A stretch of DNA of 6,352 bases from DAOTVC01 sp034437215 (GTDB taxonomy: Bacteria; Chloroflexota; Anaerolineae; B4-G1; SLSP01), in the NCBI GenBank assembly GCA_034437215.1, contig DAOTVC010000112.1, positions 1 through 6,352 on the forward strand. Reading direction: 5' to 3'. The notes below the pieces were generated by a model that saw only the letters and a list, made by a program, of their open reading frames with translations, made no database searches and was not told the origin of the DNA. A program made the position numbers and the translations under genes. This document shows, piece by piece, positions 1-6,329 of this stretch (position 1 is its first letter; each line of letters opens with the position of its first letter).

Positions 1-1920
1 GTAGACACCACCAGGTTGAATCTCGTAGAGCCAGGTGCCCCCGCCACCACCCTGGTCGAGCAAGACCGTGACCGTGACGTTGTTCAGATAGGAGATTCGC
101 TCTAAACGACGAACCGCGGAGAGCATGTCGTAGGAGAGGTTATTATCTCCGTCCAGGTAGAGCATAAAGTGCCAGCTGCTTTCTATGTAGGGTGGGACGA
201 CCTCGAAGGTGGCTGTCACCGGTTTCGACCACAGCCCTTCGTTGTCCAGAACACGGAAGGTGACATCATGTTGACCCAGCGGGAGTTGTGTCGTCGAGAG
301 GGTCACGGTGTTGCTGATCGAAAGCAGCTCTCCTTCGGCCGACCTCCACTCATAGTGAGCGACGGCTGCCCCCTGGTTGTCGGTGTCCTGCCCCTCTCCA
401 TGAAGAGTGATGCTCTCGGTACCCTGGACGGCAACCGGTGGCTTGACCCAGTTTACGGTCGCGATGGGCGCAAACTGCGGTCGCAGTACCCAGCGCACGG
501 CATCGAAACTCAACCGCTTCTGATGCTCGCCGGTCACGTCGTCGAGATAGACAGAGACCGGGGTGCCCGCCGGCAACTCGTAACTGCCCAGTGTCACCCA
601 GACCCCACCGTGAGGCGAAGTATCTACGGTCACCTCATCTATGAGCTGCTCACCGGCATATATCTTGTACCGGGCCGATCGGGAGGCGGCAAAACAGTGA
701 GTGTTAAAGACATCAACGTCGTAGACTCCTGCTTCTTGGAGTATCGTCTTCCAGTGTGCCCAGTTCACTATGGGAGTAGATTCCTTGCTACGCGTCCAGT
801 AGATGTGATTTCCCCAGAAGATAGGCTGAGAGATCGATACAGTTGGATTGTCGCATCCTTCAGCGGCTGTGTGCTGGTACCAGATAACAGGGTTGGGATA
901 GAAGCCATTCTCTTCCGGAGTTCCGGCGGTTGGAAGGTTGTCCACGACTGTCGTTTCGAGCGCCGGGAAGGGTGAGCGCAGCTCCCACTTGAACGCATCA
1001 AACCCTATCGTTTGGGGTGTCAGCCAACCGTTGACGTTGTGCGCCTGCACGTAGCTGCCCGTGCCGGCGGGAAAGAAGAACTTCCCCAGGCTGACCCATC
1101 GACCGCTGCTCTGCCCGGTGCTTACACGCGAGACAGTCACTTCGCGAACTTCTTGACCGGGAATGGTAATCGTGTATCGCGCTGTAGCTTCCACACAGCC
1201 GAAGGGCGCGTAGGCGAAGAGTTCGTAGGTTCCAGGCATGGGGAGATCAGGTCGATAATTCGCCATGATTGTTGCCGGCCCTTTCCCATCCAGCGTTGTA
1301 CTTCCCGAATAGATCGTGTTTGTCCAGAACTCGGCGCCGGCACCGCAGCCTGCCTCGGTCAGCAGCTCTATCGGGCCCTCGATGTAGAATCCCGGCTCAT
1401 TAGCGGTAGCCGCGCTATCCAAGTTGTCGACGATGACCGTAACCGGACCGAAATCCGTATCTTCGGTCAACACGAGGTCTACCTGTTGCCCCCCTGAGAC
1501 GACCCGATAACCTCGCTCTTCCTGTCGTCCCCCGTAGGTCGTGCTGAGCGTTACCCATTCTCCGGGCTCGATACCTGCCCCTTCTAAATTGAAGGTAAAG
1601 TAAGCCACGTGATCCTCGTTGAATCCGCCGGGCGCTGTTTGGGTGGTGCTCGTTATACCACTTGCCGTTGTGAGAGTTACAGAGGCTCCCTCTACAATCT
1701 CAGCGTAGGGCTGACTGCCGGTGGCGAAATAGACGTATCCGGCCATACAACAGCTGGTCGCTCCGCCGGGGGTAAAGCCGTCGCAGTCGTGGGGCAGAGG
1801 ATCGGGTGAGTTCCATCCACTGCCTTGGGCCTGCATGTCACTCACTCTACTCAGGAGTAGTGCGAAGCTGACGCCCAGCGCCCATAAGAAAAGCCAAGTT
1901 CGAAATGCCCTACGTTTCAT
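1..1920 (-). CDS. Secreted multidomain protein with tandem golvesin-like domains, entering a clostripain (peptidase C11) domain; 3' end outside window
   Basis: The frame is open for exactly 640 codons from ATG at 1918-1920 to the left edge, so only the N-terminal part is seen. Residues 1-32 form a Sec signal peptide: basic KRRAFR, a hydrophobic core (WLFLWALGVSFALLL) and a likely cleavage after MQA. Residues about 57-150 look like a beta-sandwich/carboxypeptidase-regulatory-like domain. Residues 160-315 and 322-480 are two related golvesin-like domains, each ending in a GxW-V-LG...AGT...FDA-W pattern. Residues 484-577 look like an Ig/PKD-like domain. From residue 583 the WHFMLYLDGDNNL motif and the following helix match the start of clostripain-family C11 cysteine peptidases. 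The catalytic His and Cys of that family would lie beyond the window, so activity cannot be judged. It is last of the four visible genes, 70 bases after CHAT, and has a strong GGAGGT site. It probably acts outside the cell or at the surface. Peptidase assignment is good; substrate is unknown. Confidence 0.85.
   Translation of the reverse strand, partial: MKRRAFRTWLFLWALGVSFALLLSRVSDMQAQGSGWNSPDPLPHDCDGFTPGGATSCCMAGYVYFATGSQPYAEIVEGASVTLTTASGITSTTQTAPGGFNEDHVAYFTFNLEGAGIEPGEWVTLSTTYGGRQEERGYRVVSGGQQVDLVLTEDTDFGPVTVIVDNLDSAATANEPGFYIEGPIELLTEAGCGAGAEFWTNTIYSGSTTLDGKGPATIMANYRPDLPMPGTYELFAYAPFGCVEATARYTITIPGQEVREVTVSRVSTGQSSGRWVSLGKFFFPAGTGSYVQAHNVNGWLTPQTIGFDAFKWELRSPFPALETTVVDNLPTAGTPEENGFYPNPVIWYQHTAAEGCDNPTVSISQPIFWGNHIYWTRSKESTPIVNWAHWKTILQEAGVYDVDVFNTHCFAASRSARYKIYAGEQLIDEVTVDTSPHGGVWVTLGSYELPAGTPVSVYLDDVTGEHQKRLSFDAVRWVLRPQFAPIATVNWVKPPVAVQGTESITLHGEGQDTDNQGAAVAHYEWRSAEGELLSISNTVTLSTTQLPLGQHDVTFRVLDNEGLWSKPVTATFEVVPPYIESSWHFMLYLDGDNNLSYDMLSAVRRLERISYLNNVTVTVLLDQGGGGGTWLYEIQPGGVY
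481..1443 (-). repeat. Tandem duplication of a roughly 155-residue golvesin-like domain within the secreted protein
   Basis: Residues 160-315 and 322-480 align end to end. Both open with a VVDNL/IVDNL motif followed by PGFY or NGFY. Both have a GTYELF/GVYDVD strand and an ARYTI/ARYKI strand. Both continue with GRWVSLG or GVWVTLG, then PAGT, and close on FDAFKWEL or FDAVRWVL. Each copy also carries a cysteine pair at matching places (C192/C242 and C356/C409). The copies are diverged at the protein level, so this is an old internal duplication and not a recent DNA repeat. Domains of this type are usually extracellular beta-sandwiches found beside hydrolase domains; a binding or spacer role is inferred. 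Confidence 0.75.
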
Positions 1921-1929
1921 CTGTCAGCC

Positions 1930-1935
1930 ACCTCC
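1930..1935 (-). promoter_or_regulatory. Ribosome binding site of the secreted clostripain-like gene
   Basis: The minus strand reads GGAGGT, 9 bases before the ATG at 1918-1920. This near-consensus site supports the chosen start, which also gives a proper signal peptide. Confidence 0.8.
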
Positions 1936-1966
1936 ATAAATTAAGACGATATTCAAGGTCATTTTC

Positions 1967-1988
1967 CGAGACGACTTCTCGACTTCTC
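1967..1988. repeat. Small inverted repeat overlapping a tandem 8-base repeat between CHAT and the secreted gene
   Basis: In the 70-base gap, CGAGA and TCTCG (1967-1971 and 1977-1981) form a 5 bp stem with a 5-base loop. GACTTCTC occurs twice in tandem at 1973-1980 and 1981-1988. No T-run follows on the minus strand, so it does not look like an intrinsic terminator. It could be a weak processing element or chance. Confidence 0.4.
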
Positions 1989-1990
1989 TA

Positions 1991-4801
1991 TCAGGCTAAC
2001 GAGAGCAGGATAAATCCCGCCCAATAGAAAGGGTGGCGGTACTTGGCGAGTGCGGCACGTTGTGCCGCTTGCCAGGCTGCCGCCAATGATTCCTCGGCTC
2101 GCAGGCGTTGGTAGAAGCGCACCATCAATTCCGTCGTCGCGACATCGTCCACGGCCCAGAGGCTTACGAGCAATCGTCGCGCTCCCGCCTTGAAAAGACT
2201 ACGAGATATGCCCAGCAGATCACTGCCCCGGTTGAGACTCCTGCCTGTCTCACAGGCACTCAGGGTCACTAATTGGATCGCCGGCATATCCCAGGTTTCC
2301 AGATCTTTGACTGTGACCGCACCATCGGCTAAGTGGATGACCGAGAAGAGGGGTGCATCCGAACGAAACCAGCCGTGCGTCGCCACGTGCAGCAAGGTAC
2401 AGGTCCCCACCTCTTCTTGGACTCTGGCTACGGTAGCAGCTTCTTCTATCAAAGGGGAGGTGTCTACCATGGCTGCCACCGTGCGAGCTTCCTCGAGGGT
2501 GTACTGGAGTCGTCCTCGATCCGTATGTCCTACAACAACCGGTTTGCCTAGTAGGTCCACTTGAGCCGAAATCTTCTCTCCTGTCCCCTCAACCCAGCCG
2601 GGGATGATCATGAGTTGCCAGCGATCGATCAAGCAACGCTCACCGTCGTAGAGTGCGGCGAAGGGGATCTCCCAAAGGAGTCCGTGAGGTACTATCCAAA
2701 GATGTTGGTAACCCTCGAGGTACTCACGCACGGGGGCGATGAGCAAGTCATCGAGGTGCTGTAGGATTGTGTAAGCTTGATCCGCCAGGTCCAAAACTTG
2801 GCGGGCCTCCGACGTGCCGATACGCATGCTGTCTAGGTTGAAACGCCACTGATTAACGAGGCGCTCGACCGCGATTGTAGACGTGATTCCCGGAAAGGTG
2901 TGTACTTCCGAATTCGTGACCAGGAAGAGATGAATTTCCTCTGCGGTACAGTAGTAGTCCAAGAGGACTGTGTCCTGCGGGATGCGACCTCTTACTTCGG
3001 ACTGAGGAAGCGAAATGTGATGCGGCAGGCGGGATGCCGATGCGCGATATTCCTGTCCCATCTGGCGTTCCAACTCTTGCAAGTGTGACCAACGTGCCGC
3101 GTACTGCCCCCCGCTCCTCTTTGGTTCGGAGAGGTCCTCACCTTCATCTTCCTCAGGTCGTGTCAGCTGGTTATAGAGCCAGCGCCACTGTTGGCGCAAT
3201 GCTTCCAGCGACGCGGATCGGTATGCCTCTCGTTGAGAAATGCTCAGGGCATCGCGCCAGACCCCGCTCTTCGCCTGCACGGATAACCGATAGGCTGTAT
3301 CCAGTTCGTCCAGCTCTAGAGCAACCTGCACGGCGCTGTGGTAGATTGGCAGTTTGTCGTCCAAAAAGCCCGCACGGAACTCAGCGGTCTCCAGCAGCTC
3401 TTCGACCCACTCTATAGACGCGATGGCTTCCTGGTAGTGGAGTAATGCCCGGTGGAGATCACCCTCTATCTCTGCAATCTGGCCCAGACCTGCGTAGATG
3501 CGCCACTTCAAGGTTGCCGGCAAATCTGACCTTTCTCTCAGGTTCTGGTACAAGTCTGCGCTTTCGATCCCCTTGTTCATTCGCAACAAGCTCTCAGCAC
3601 AGACGATCTGTGCCTCGGTGGCCCACAAAGGGAGCTCGTGACAGGACAAAACCTGCAGGGCTTCCTGTGCCACGATGTTGGCCTCAGCATATTCACCGAG
3701 TTCGAGGAGCGTGGTTGCCCGCTCGACATCGATTCGTGCGACCTCGGCGGCTACATTGCGCTTGGAGAACGTGGTCCGGACGATGTCCAATTCCGCCAAC
3801 GCCTCTTCGTAACGTCCCAGTTTGCGCGCGGCAACGGCGCGGTTACTGCCAGCGAGAGCCTGATAACGTGGCATGGCCAGGGCGCCAAAGACTTCTTGAG
3901 ATTGAATCGCCGTTTCATGGGCTTCCGGCAGGAGATTCAGCACGAGATAGTCGTAGGTGGTGTAGAGATCGACGACAGCGACCTCCGTATCAACGCCTAG
4001 TGCTTGGAACGCGGCACGCGCCTGCCGATAGTGTTCCAGGGCCTGACGGTGCAGTCCCTGTTTGGATAAGAGTGTGGCCAGGTTCAACTGCGCTCGGGCT
4101 GTCGGTAGTTGCTTGCCTGCAGCCGACAGACTCTGCATGGCCGACCGCAAGAGCGTCTCGGCCTCGCCAAAGCGATCCAGATAGACGAGGACCCGCGCGC
4201 GATTGATGTCCATCCTGGCTACCTGAATCTCGTTGTCCAGTGTCTCAAAGATCGCCCGACCACGTGCGTAAGACTCCAGAGACTCGGGGTACCGTCCCAA
4301 CAAGCGATAGACACTGCCTTGATTCATCTCGAGGGCCGCCATATAGCGGCTGTCTCTCCAGGGTCGGAGTGTATGCTGAGCCCTCTCGAGGGCCGATAAC
4401 GCTTCATCGTAACGGGCCAGGTTCTTCAAGACCCCGGCTGTGTTGGTCTGCAGCCGGCCCACGGCCAAGAGGTCTCCGGCACTTTCATAGGGTGGTATAG
4501 CGGATTGATAAGAGGCTAGAGCCTCTTCGTAACGCCCCAAACAGAGCAATGCGTTTCCCTGAGCCCAGCAGGCAACTGCAGACGGGAGAGGTTCCTCTAG
4601 AGTATCCGCGGCTTCACGCATATGGCCCGCGAGGTCGAGTGCTCGATGGGGATCTTCCAAAGCCAAACGGTCGGAGTGGGATTTGAGCTCCTCAAAGAAG
4701 GCCGGGGTGATGGCGTGCTGGTGTGTGCTGAGAAATGCCGCACGTTCGTCCATTGACGATAAGGCGACGAATTGTGTGACGAGCGCTTGGGTAGAGCTCA
4801 T
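1991..4801 (-). CDS. TPR-CHAT protein (caspase-like clan CD cysteine protease)
   Basis: A 936-residue cytoplasmic protein with no signal peptide or membrane segment. Residues about 75-510 are helical tetratricopeptide-type repeats. Several keep the LGRYEEAL hairpin motif (residues 88-95, 328-335, with variants at 129, 169 and 209). Residues 549-566 form a charged, probably flexible linker. Residues about 600-936 are a complete CHAT domain: LWIVPHGLLWEIPFAAL at 701-717, the catalytic histidine H809 in HVATHGW, the catalytic cysteine C850 in TLSACETG, then SLWAVDD and the usual ending HPFYWAGFILL. CHAT proteins are caspase/separase-related proteases, often activated by a signal sensed through their repeats. 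The start overlaps the upstream stop as ATGA, implying translational coupling. The nearest AAGGA-type site (4814-4818) is 12 bases away. The likely role is the protease of this sigma/anti-sigma operon. Fold and active site are near certain; substrate is inferred. Confidence 0.95.
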   Translation of the reverse strand: MSSTQALVTQFVALSSMDERAAFLSTHQHAITPAFFEELKSHSDRLALEDPHRALDLAGHMREAADTLEEPLPSAVACWAQGNALLCLGRYEEALASYQSAIPPYESAGDLLAVGRLQTNTAGVLKNLARYDEALSALERAQHTLRPWRDSRYMAALEMNQGSVYRLLGRYPESLESYARGRAIFETLDNEIQVARMDINRARVLVYLDRFGEAETLLRSAMQSLSAAGKQLPTARAQLNLATLLSKQGLHRQALEHYRQARAAFQALGVDTEVAVVDLYTTYDYLVLNLLPEAHETAIQSQEVFGALAMPRYQALAGSNRAVAARKLGRYEEALAELDIVRTTFSKRNVAAEVARIDVERATTLLELGEYAEANIVAQEALQVLSCHELPLWATEAQIVCAESLLRMNKGIESADLYQNLRERSDLPATLKWRIYAGLGQIAEIEGDLHRALLHYQEAIASIEWVEELLETAEFRAGFLDDKLPIYHSAVQVALELDELDTAYRLSVQAKSGVWRDALSISQREAYRSASLEALRQQWRWLYNQLTRPEEDEGEDLSEPKRSGGQYAARWSHLQELERQMGQEYRASASRLPHHISLPQSEVRGRIPQDTVLLDYYCTAEEIHLFLVTNSEVHTFPGITSTIAVERLVNQWRFNLDSMRIGTSEARQVLDLADQAYTILQHLDDLLIAPVREYLEGYQHLWIVPHGLLWEIPFAALYDGERCLIDRWQLMIIPGWVEGTGEKISAQVDLLGKPVVVGHTDRGRLQYTLEEARTVAAMVDTSPLIEEAATVARVQEEVGTCTLLHVATHGWFRSDAPLFSVIHLADGAVTVKDLETWDMPAIQLVTLSACETGRSLNRGSDLLGISRSLFKAGARRLLVSLWAVDDVATTELMVRFYQRLRAEESLAAAWQAAQRAALAKYRHPFYWAGFILLSLA
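3272..4582 (-). repeat. Array of about eleven 40-residue TPR-like repeats in the CHAT protein
   Basis: The turn that carries GRY or its equivalent recurs at residues 89, 129, 169, 209, 249, 289, 329, 369 and 409, an exact 40-residue (120-base) step. Two further less regular units lie near residues 447 and 499. Forty-residue units are longer than the 34-residue classical TPR and resemble the MalT/kinesin-light-chain style of repeat, which builds a wide superhelix for ligand or protein binding. The unit at 289 has lost the glycine and tyrosine but keeps the spacing. Confidence 0.8.
4798..4801 (-). other. ATGA stop/start overlap coupling the zinc-finger and CHAT genes
   Basis: The minus strand reads ATGA: TGA (4798-4800) ends the zinc-finger gene and ATG (4799-4801) starts the CHAT gene. 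The arrangement suggests translation by re-initiation and roughly matched expression of the two proteins. Confidence 0.85.
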
Positions 4802-5496
4802 GTCATGGTTATATCCTTGGCGACGACCACATTTCCTCCTTGGTTTACAGCCAGCACATAGGTGCCCGGGAGAACGTTCTCAAAGGTGAAGGTTCCGTCA
4901 GCATCAATAGGGGTAACCCAACCCTCCTCCGAGGTAACCAACCATACCTCCTCACCGGTCGTTCTGTGGGGGCTCTCTTCCTTATCTATCACACGTCCGA
5001 TAAGCGTGCGCTCACCGCGCGTATGTCCGGGTTGTACGCTAAGATCGATGGTAATCTCCGCACTTTCGTAGCGGAGGAGCGCAGGCGCTGTACCACGCAG
5101 TCCTGATGCACGCCGTGGCAGAGGCGTCAGCGCTGCTTCGACGACGTCAATAGATCGTCGAACTCGCTCCAGAATGGATGCACCCTCTCCTTTGCCGGCC
5201 AGTGTCTCCAGATCCAGTTGACAGTGTTTGCAGCTGCGAACGTGTCTGGACATCAGCAGCTTCTCCTTGGGCGGCAGTAAGTTCATCTGATAGAGGGTCA
5301 GGCGTTCCGGTGCCGGGCAGGAGCGGCGATAGAGGCCGGCACTCAGGGCTTGATTCATCCGTCGATAGGCTTGGACCTGTGACGCACAGTACGGGCAGCG
5401 GGCGACATGTTCAGCGACCGCTTCGTCGGCGGTTCCTTCGCTGAAAGCCATGAGATCGCCCTCATGCAGTTCCTGGGGATCGATACACTTAGTCAT
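4798..5496 (-). CDS. Soluble double zinc-finger (zf-HC2/ZAS) anti-sigma-like protein with C-terminal transthyretin-like domain
   Basis: A 232-residue protein counted from ATG 5494-5496. It has two complete ZAS-type zinc sites: C4, H30, C34, C37 (HVARCPYC) and C60, H85, C89, C92 (HVRSCKHC), each a Cys-x24/25-His-x3-Cys-x2-Cys pattern. Zinc-containing anti-sigma domains of this kind bind ECF sigma factors. A short helical linker (about 105-125) follows. Residues about 147-232 form a beta-rich carboxypeptidase-regulatory or transthyretin-like domain (LIGRVID, DADGTFTFENVLPGTYVLAV). No hydrophobic membrane segment is present, so unlike many anti-sigma factors it should be cytoplasmic. It lies directly after the sigma gene and overlaps CHAT, so the sigma factor is the obvious partner. 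The ATG was chosen over an in-frame GTG at 5545-5547 because AAGGA lies 7 bases before it. It could be a positive regulator or adaptor instead of an inhibitor. Confidence 0.88.
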   Translation of the reverse strand: MTKCIDPQELHEGDLMAFSEGTADEAVAEHVARCPYCASQVQAYRRMNQALSAGLYRRSCPAPERLTLYQMNLLPPKEKLLMSRHVRSCKHCQLDLETLAGKGEGASILERVRRSIDVVEAALTPLPRRASGLRGTAPALLRYESAEITIDLSVQPGHTRGERTLIGRVIDKEESPHRTTGEEVWLVTSEEGWVTPIDADGTFTFENVLPGTYVLAVNQGGNVVVAKDITMT

Positions 5497-5503
5497 TTTT
5501 TCA

Positions 5504-5508
5504 TCCTT
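5504..5508 (-). promoter_or_regulatory. Ribosome binding site deciding the start of the zinc-finger gene
   Basis: The minus strand reads AAGGA, 7 bases before ATG 5494-5496. The upstream in-frame GTG (5545-5547) has only a weak AGAAG in front of it. This supports a 232-residue product over a 249-residue one, and puts the first zinc cysteine at position 4. Confidence 0.7.
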
Positions 5509-5549
5509 ACTTGTAAAACGTCTCTTAGAGATCTTTTCCGAGATCACTT

Positions 5550-6215
5550 CTACAGATCGTCGTAGAGAAACCTCAATATCGGATTGCTACGTAGACGACG
5601 GAAGGCGCGCTCCTTAATACGGTAGATATCGCGTACATCGGAAAACATGTGGGGGGATTGCTCGACTATTTGACGGGGGGTCAGATCGAGCTCAAAGGTA
5701 AGCTTGAAAACCAGAGACTCCTGCTCGTCAAGCTGGGCGTACACTTCCTGCACAATCTGGTCGCTGATCATTTTCTCCAGCACCAGCTTCTCGGGTGAAG
5801 ATACTTGAACCCACTCGCACTCAAGTACTCTCTCGAGCTTTTCATCACGTTCGGCTTTACGGATTTGGTCGATAAAGACAGATTTGACACAACGTTTAAG
5901 ATATCCAAGAATATGAATAACTCCCCCAAACCGCTCGAATACCTCAGGGGCGGCGTGCATGAACTTCTCCCAGGCCTTCTGGGCGATGTCCTCAGGTTCG
6001 TATGGAGCACATGCTCCTGACGAACGTGCCCATCTCAGTACTCGTCGATGATAGATTTGGAAGACTGCCGACCAAGCAGTCTGACAATCTTTAGTGATCG
6101 CGTGTTGAAAGAGCTCGAAGCAGGGGGTGGAACGTGACGTCATCTCCTCACCTTGGGGGATAGGATCTTCCTGACACGCGGTAGCCAGCACTTCGATTGC
6201 TTCTGGGTTGTGCAT
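5550..6215 (-). CDS. Sigma-70 family (ECF-like) RNA polymerase sigma factor
   Basis: A 221-residue protein with the two-domain layout of ECF sigma factors. Region 2 spans about residues 46-125, with the acidic YEPEDIAQKAWEKF helix (72-85) followed by ILGYLKRCVKSVFIDQIRKAERDE, the usual core-binding and -10 recognition segment. Region 4 spans about 153-212, with the LDEQESLVFKLTFELDLTPRQIVE helix-turn-helix start and a basic end (RIKERAFRRLRSNP) for -35 binding. The segment QSPHMFSDVRDIYR within region 4 is slightly longer than in typical ECFs. No region 3 or region 1.1 is seen. The first 45 residues are not conserved in character. A second in-frame ATG at 6141-6143 (residue 25) has GGTGA 4 bases upstream, so the protein may be 197 residues. 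It is first in the operon, and its neighbour is the likely anti-sigma. Target promoters are unknown; self-regulation is possible but not shown. Confidence 0.9.
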   Translation of the reverse strand: MHNPEAIEVLATACQEDPIPQGEEMTSRSTPCFELFQHAITKDCQTAWSAVFQIYHRRVLRWARSSGACAPYEPEDIAQKAWEKFMHAAPEVFERFGGVIHILGYLKRCVKSVFIDQIRKAERDEKLERVLECEWVQVSSPEKLVLEKMISDQIVQEVYAQLDEQESLVFKLTFELDLTPRQIVEQSPHMFSDVRDIYRIKERAFRRLRSNPILRFLYDDL

Positions 6216-6222
6216 TGTCTGT

Positions 6223-6228
6223 ACCTCT
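6223..6228 (-). promoter_or_regulatory. Ribosome binding site for the long form of the sigma factor
   Basis: The minus strand reads AGAGGT, 7 bases before ATG 6213-6215. A stronger AAAGGAG lies further off at 6234-6240, about 18 bases from the start, too far for normal use. The internal ATG at 6141-6143 is preceded by AAGGTGAGGAG and competes as the true start. Confidence 0.5.
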
Positions 6229-6272
6229 TGTTGCTCCTTTGAAGGAGATGGAAAAAGCGTTGATTCTCGTAC

Positions 6273-6286
6273 AGTTAGCGGTAACT
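6273..6286. repeat. Inverted repeat AGTTA-GCGG-TAACT in the leader of the operon
   Basis: Two 5-base arms (6273-6277 and 6282-6286) flank a 4-base centre. It lies just downstream of the expected transcription start, where a repressor operator or a small leader hairpin would sit. The arms are short, so chance is a real alternative. Confidence 0.35.
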
Positions 6287-6300
6287 AAATTTCACAATGT

Positions 6301-6329
6301 ATTATACTCGTTTATTACCAGGGTGACGA
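6301..6329 (-). promoter_or_regulatory. Promoter of the sigma/anti-sigma/CHAT/clostripain operon
   Basis: On the minus strand a perfect -10 TATAAT (6301-6306) is preceded after 17 bases by TCGTCA (6324-6329), matching 4 of 6 bases of the TTGACA -35 consensus. Transcription would start near 6294, giving a leader of about 80 bases before the sigma start. The motif is of the housekeeping sigma type, so the operon can be switched on without its own sigma factor. Confidence 0.65.

Noticed and set aside
169..975. Long plus-strand open frame of 268 codons
   Set aside because: It is antisense to the secreted protein, whose minus-strand frame has a signal peptide, repeated domains and a good ribosome site. 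The plus-strand translation shows no recognisable domain.
1921..1990. Intrinsic terminator or separate promoter between CHAT and the secreted gene
   Set aside because: The only hairpin has a 5 bp stem and no following T-run, and no -35/-10 pair with proper spacing was found. Read-through from CHAT is the simpler reading.
3445..4206. Plus-strand open frame of 253 codons
   Set aside because: It lies antisense to the TPR region. Its arginine/proline-rich translation is typical of a shadow frame in GC-rich coding DNA, and the opposite strand has clear TPR repeats.
5516..5531. Inverted repeat TCTCTTAGAGA between the sigma and zinc-finger genes
   Set aside because: The loop would be too small for the full stem and there is no T-run suitable for termination, so an attenuator cannot be supported.
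5497..5547. GTG start extending the zinc-finger protein by 17 residues
   Set aside because: No convincing ribosome site precedes it, whereas ATG 5494-5496 has AAGGA at 7 bases. The added residues are before the first zinc cysteine and have no domain character.
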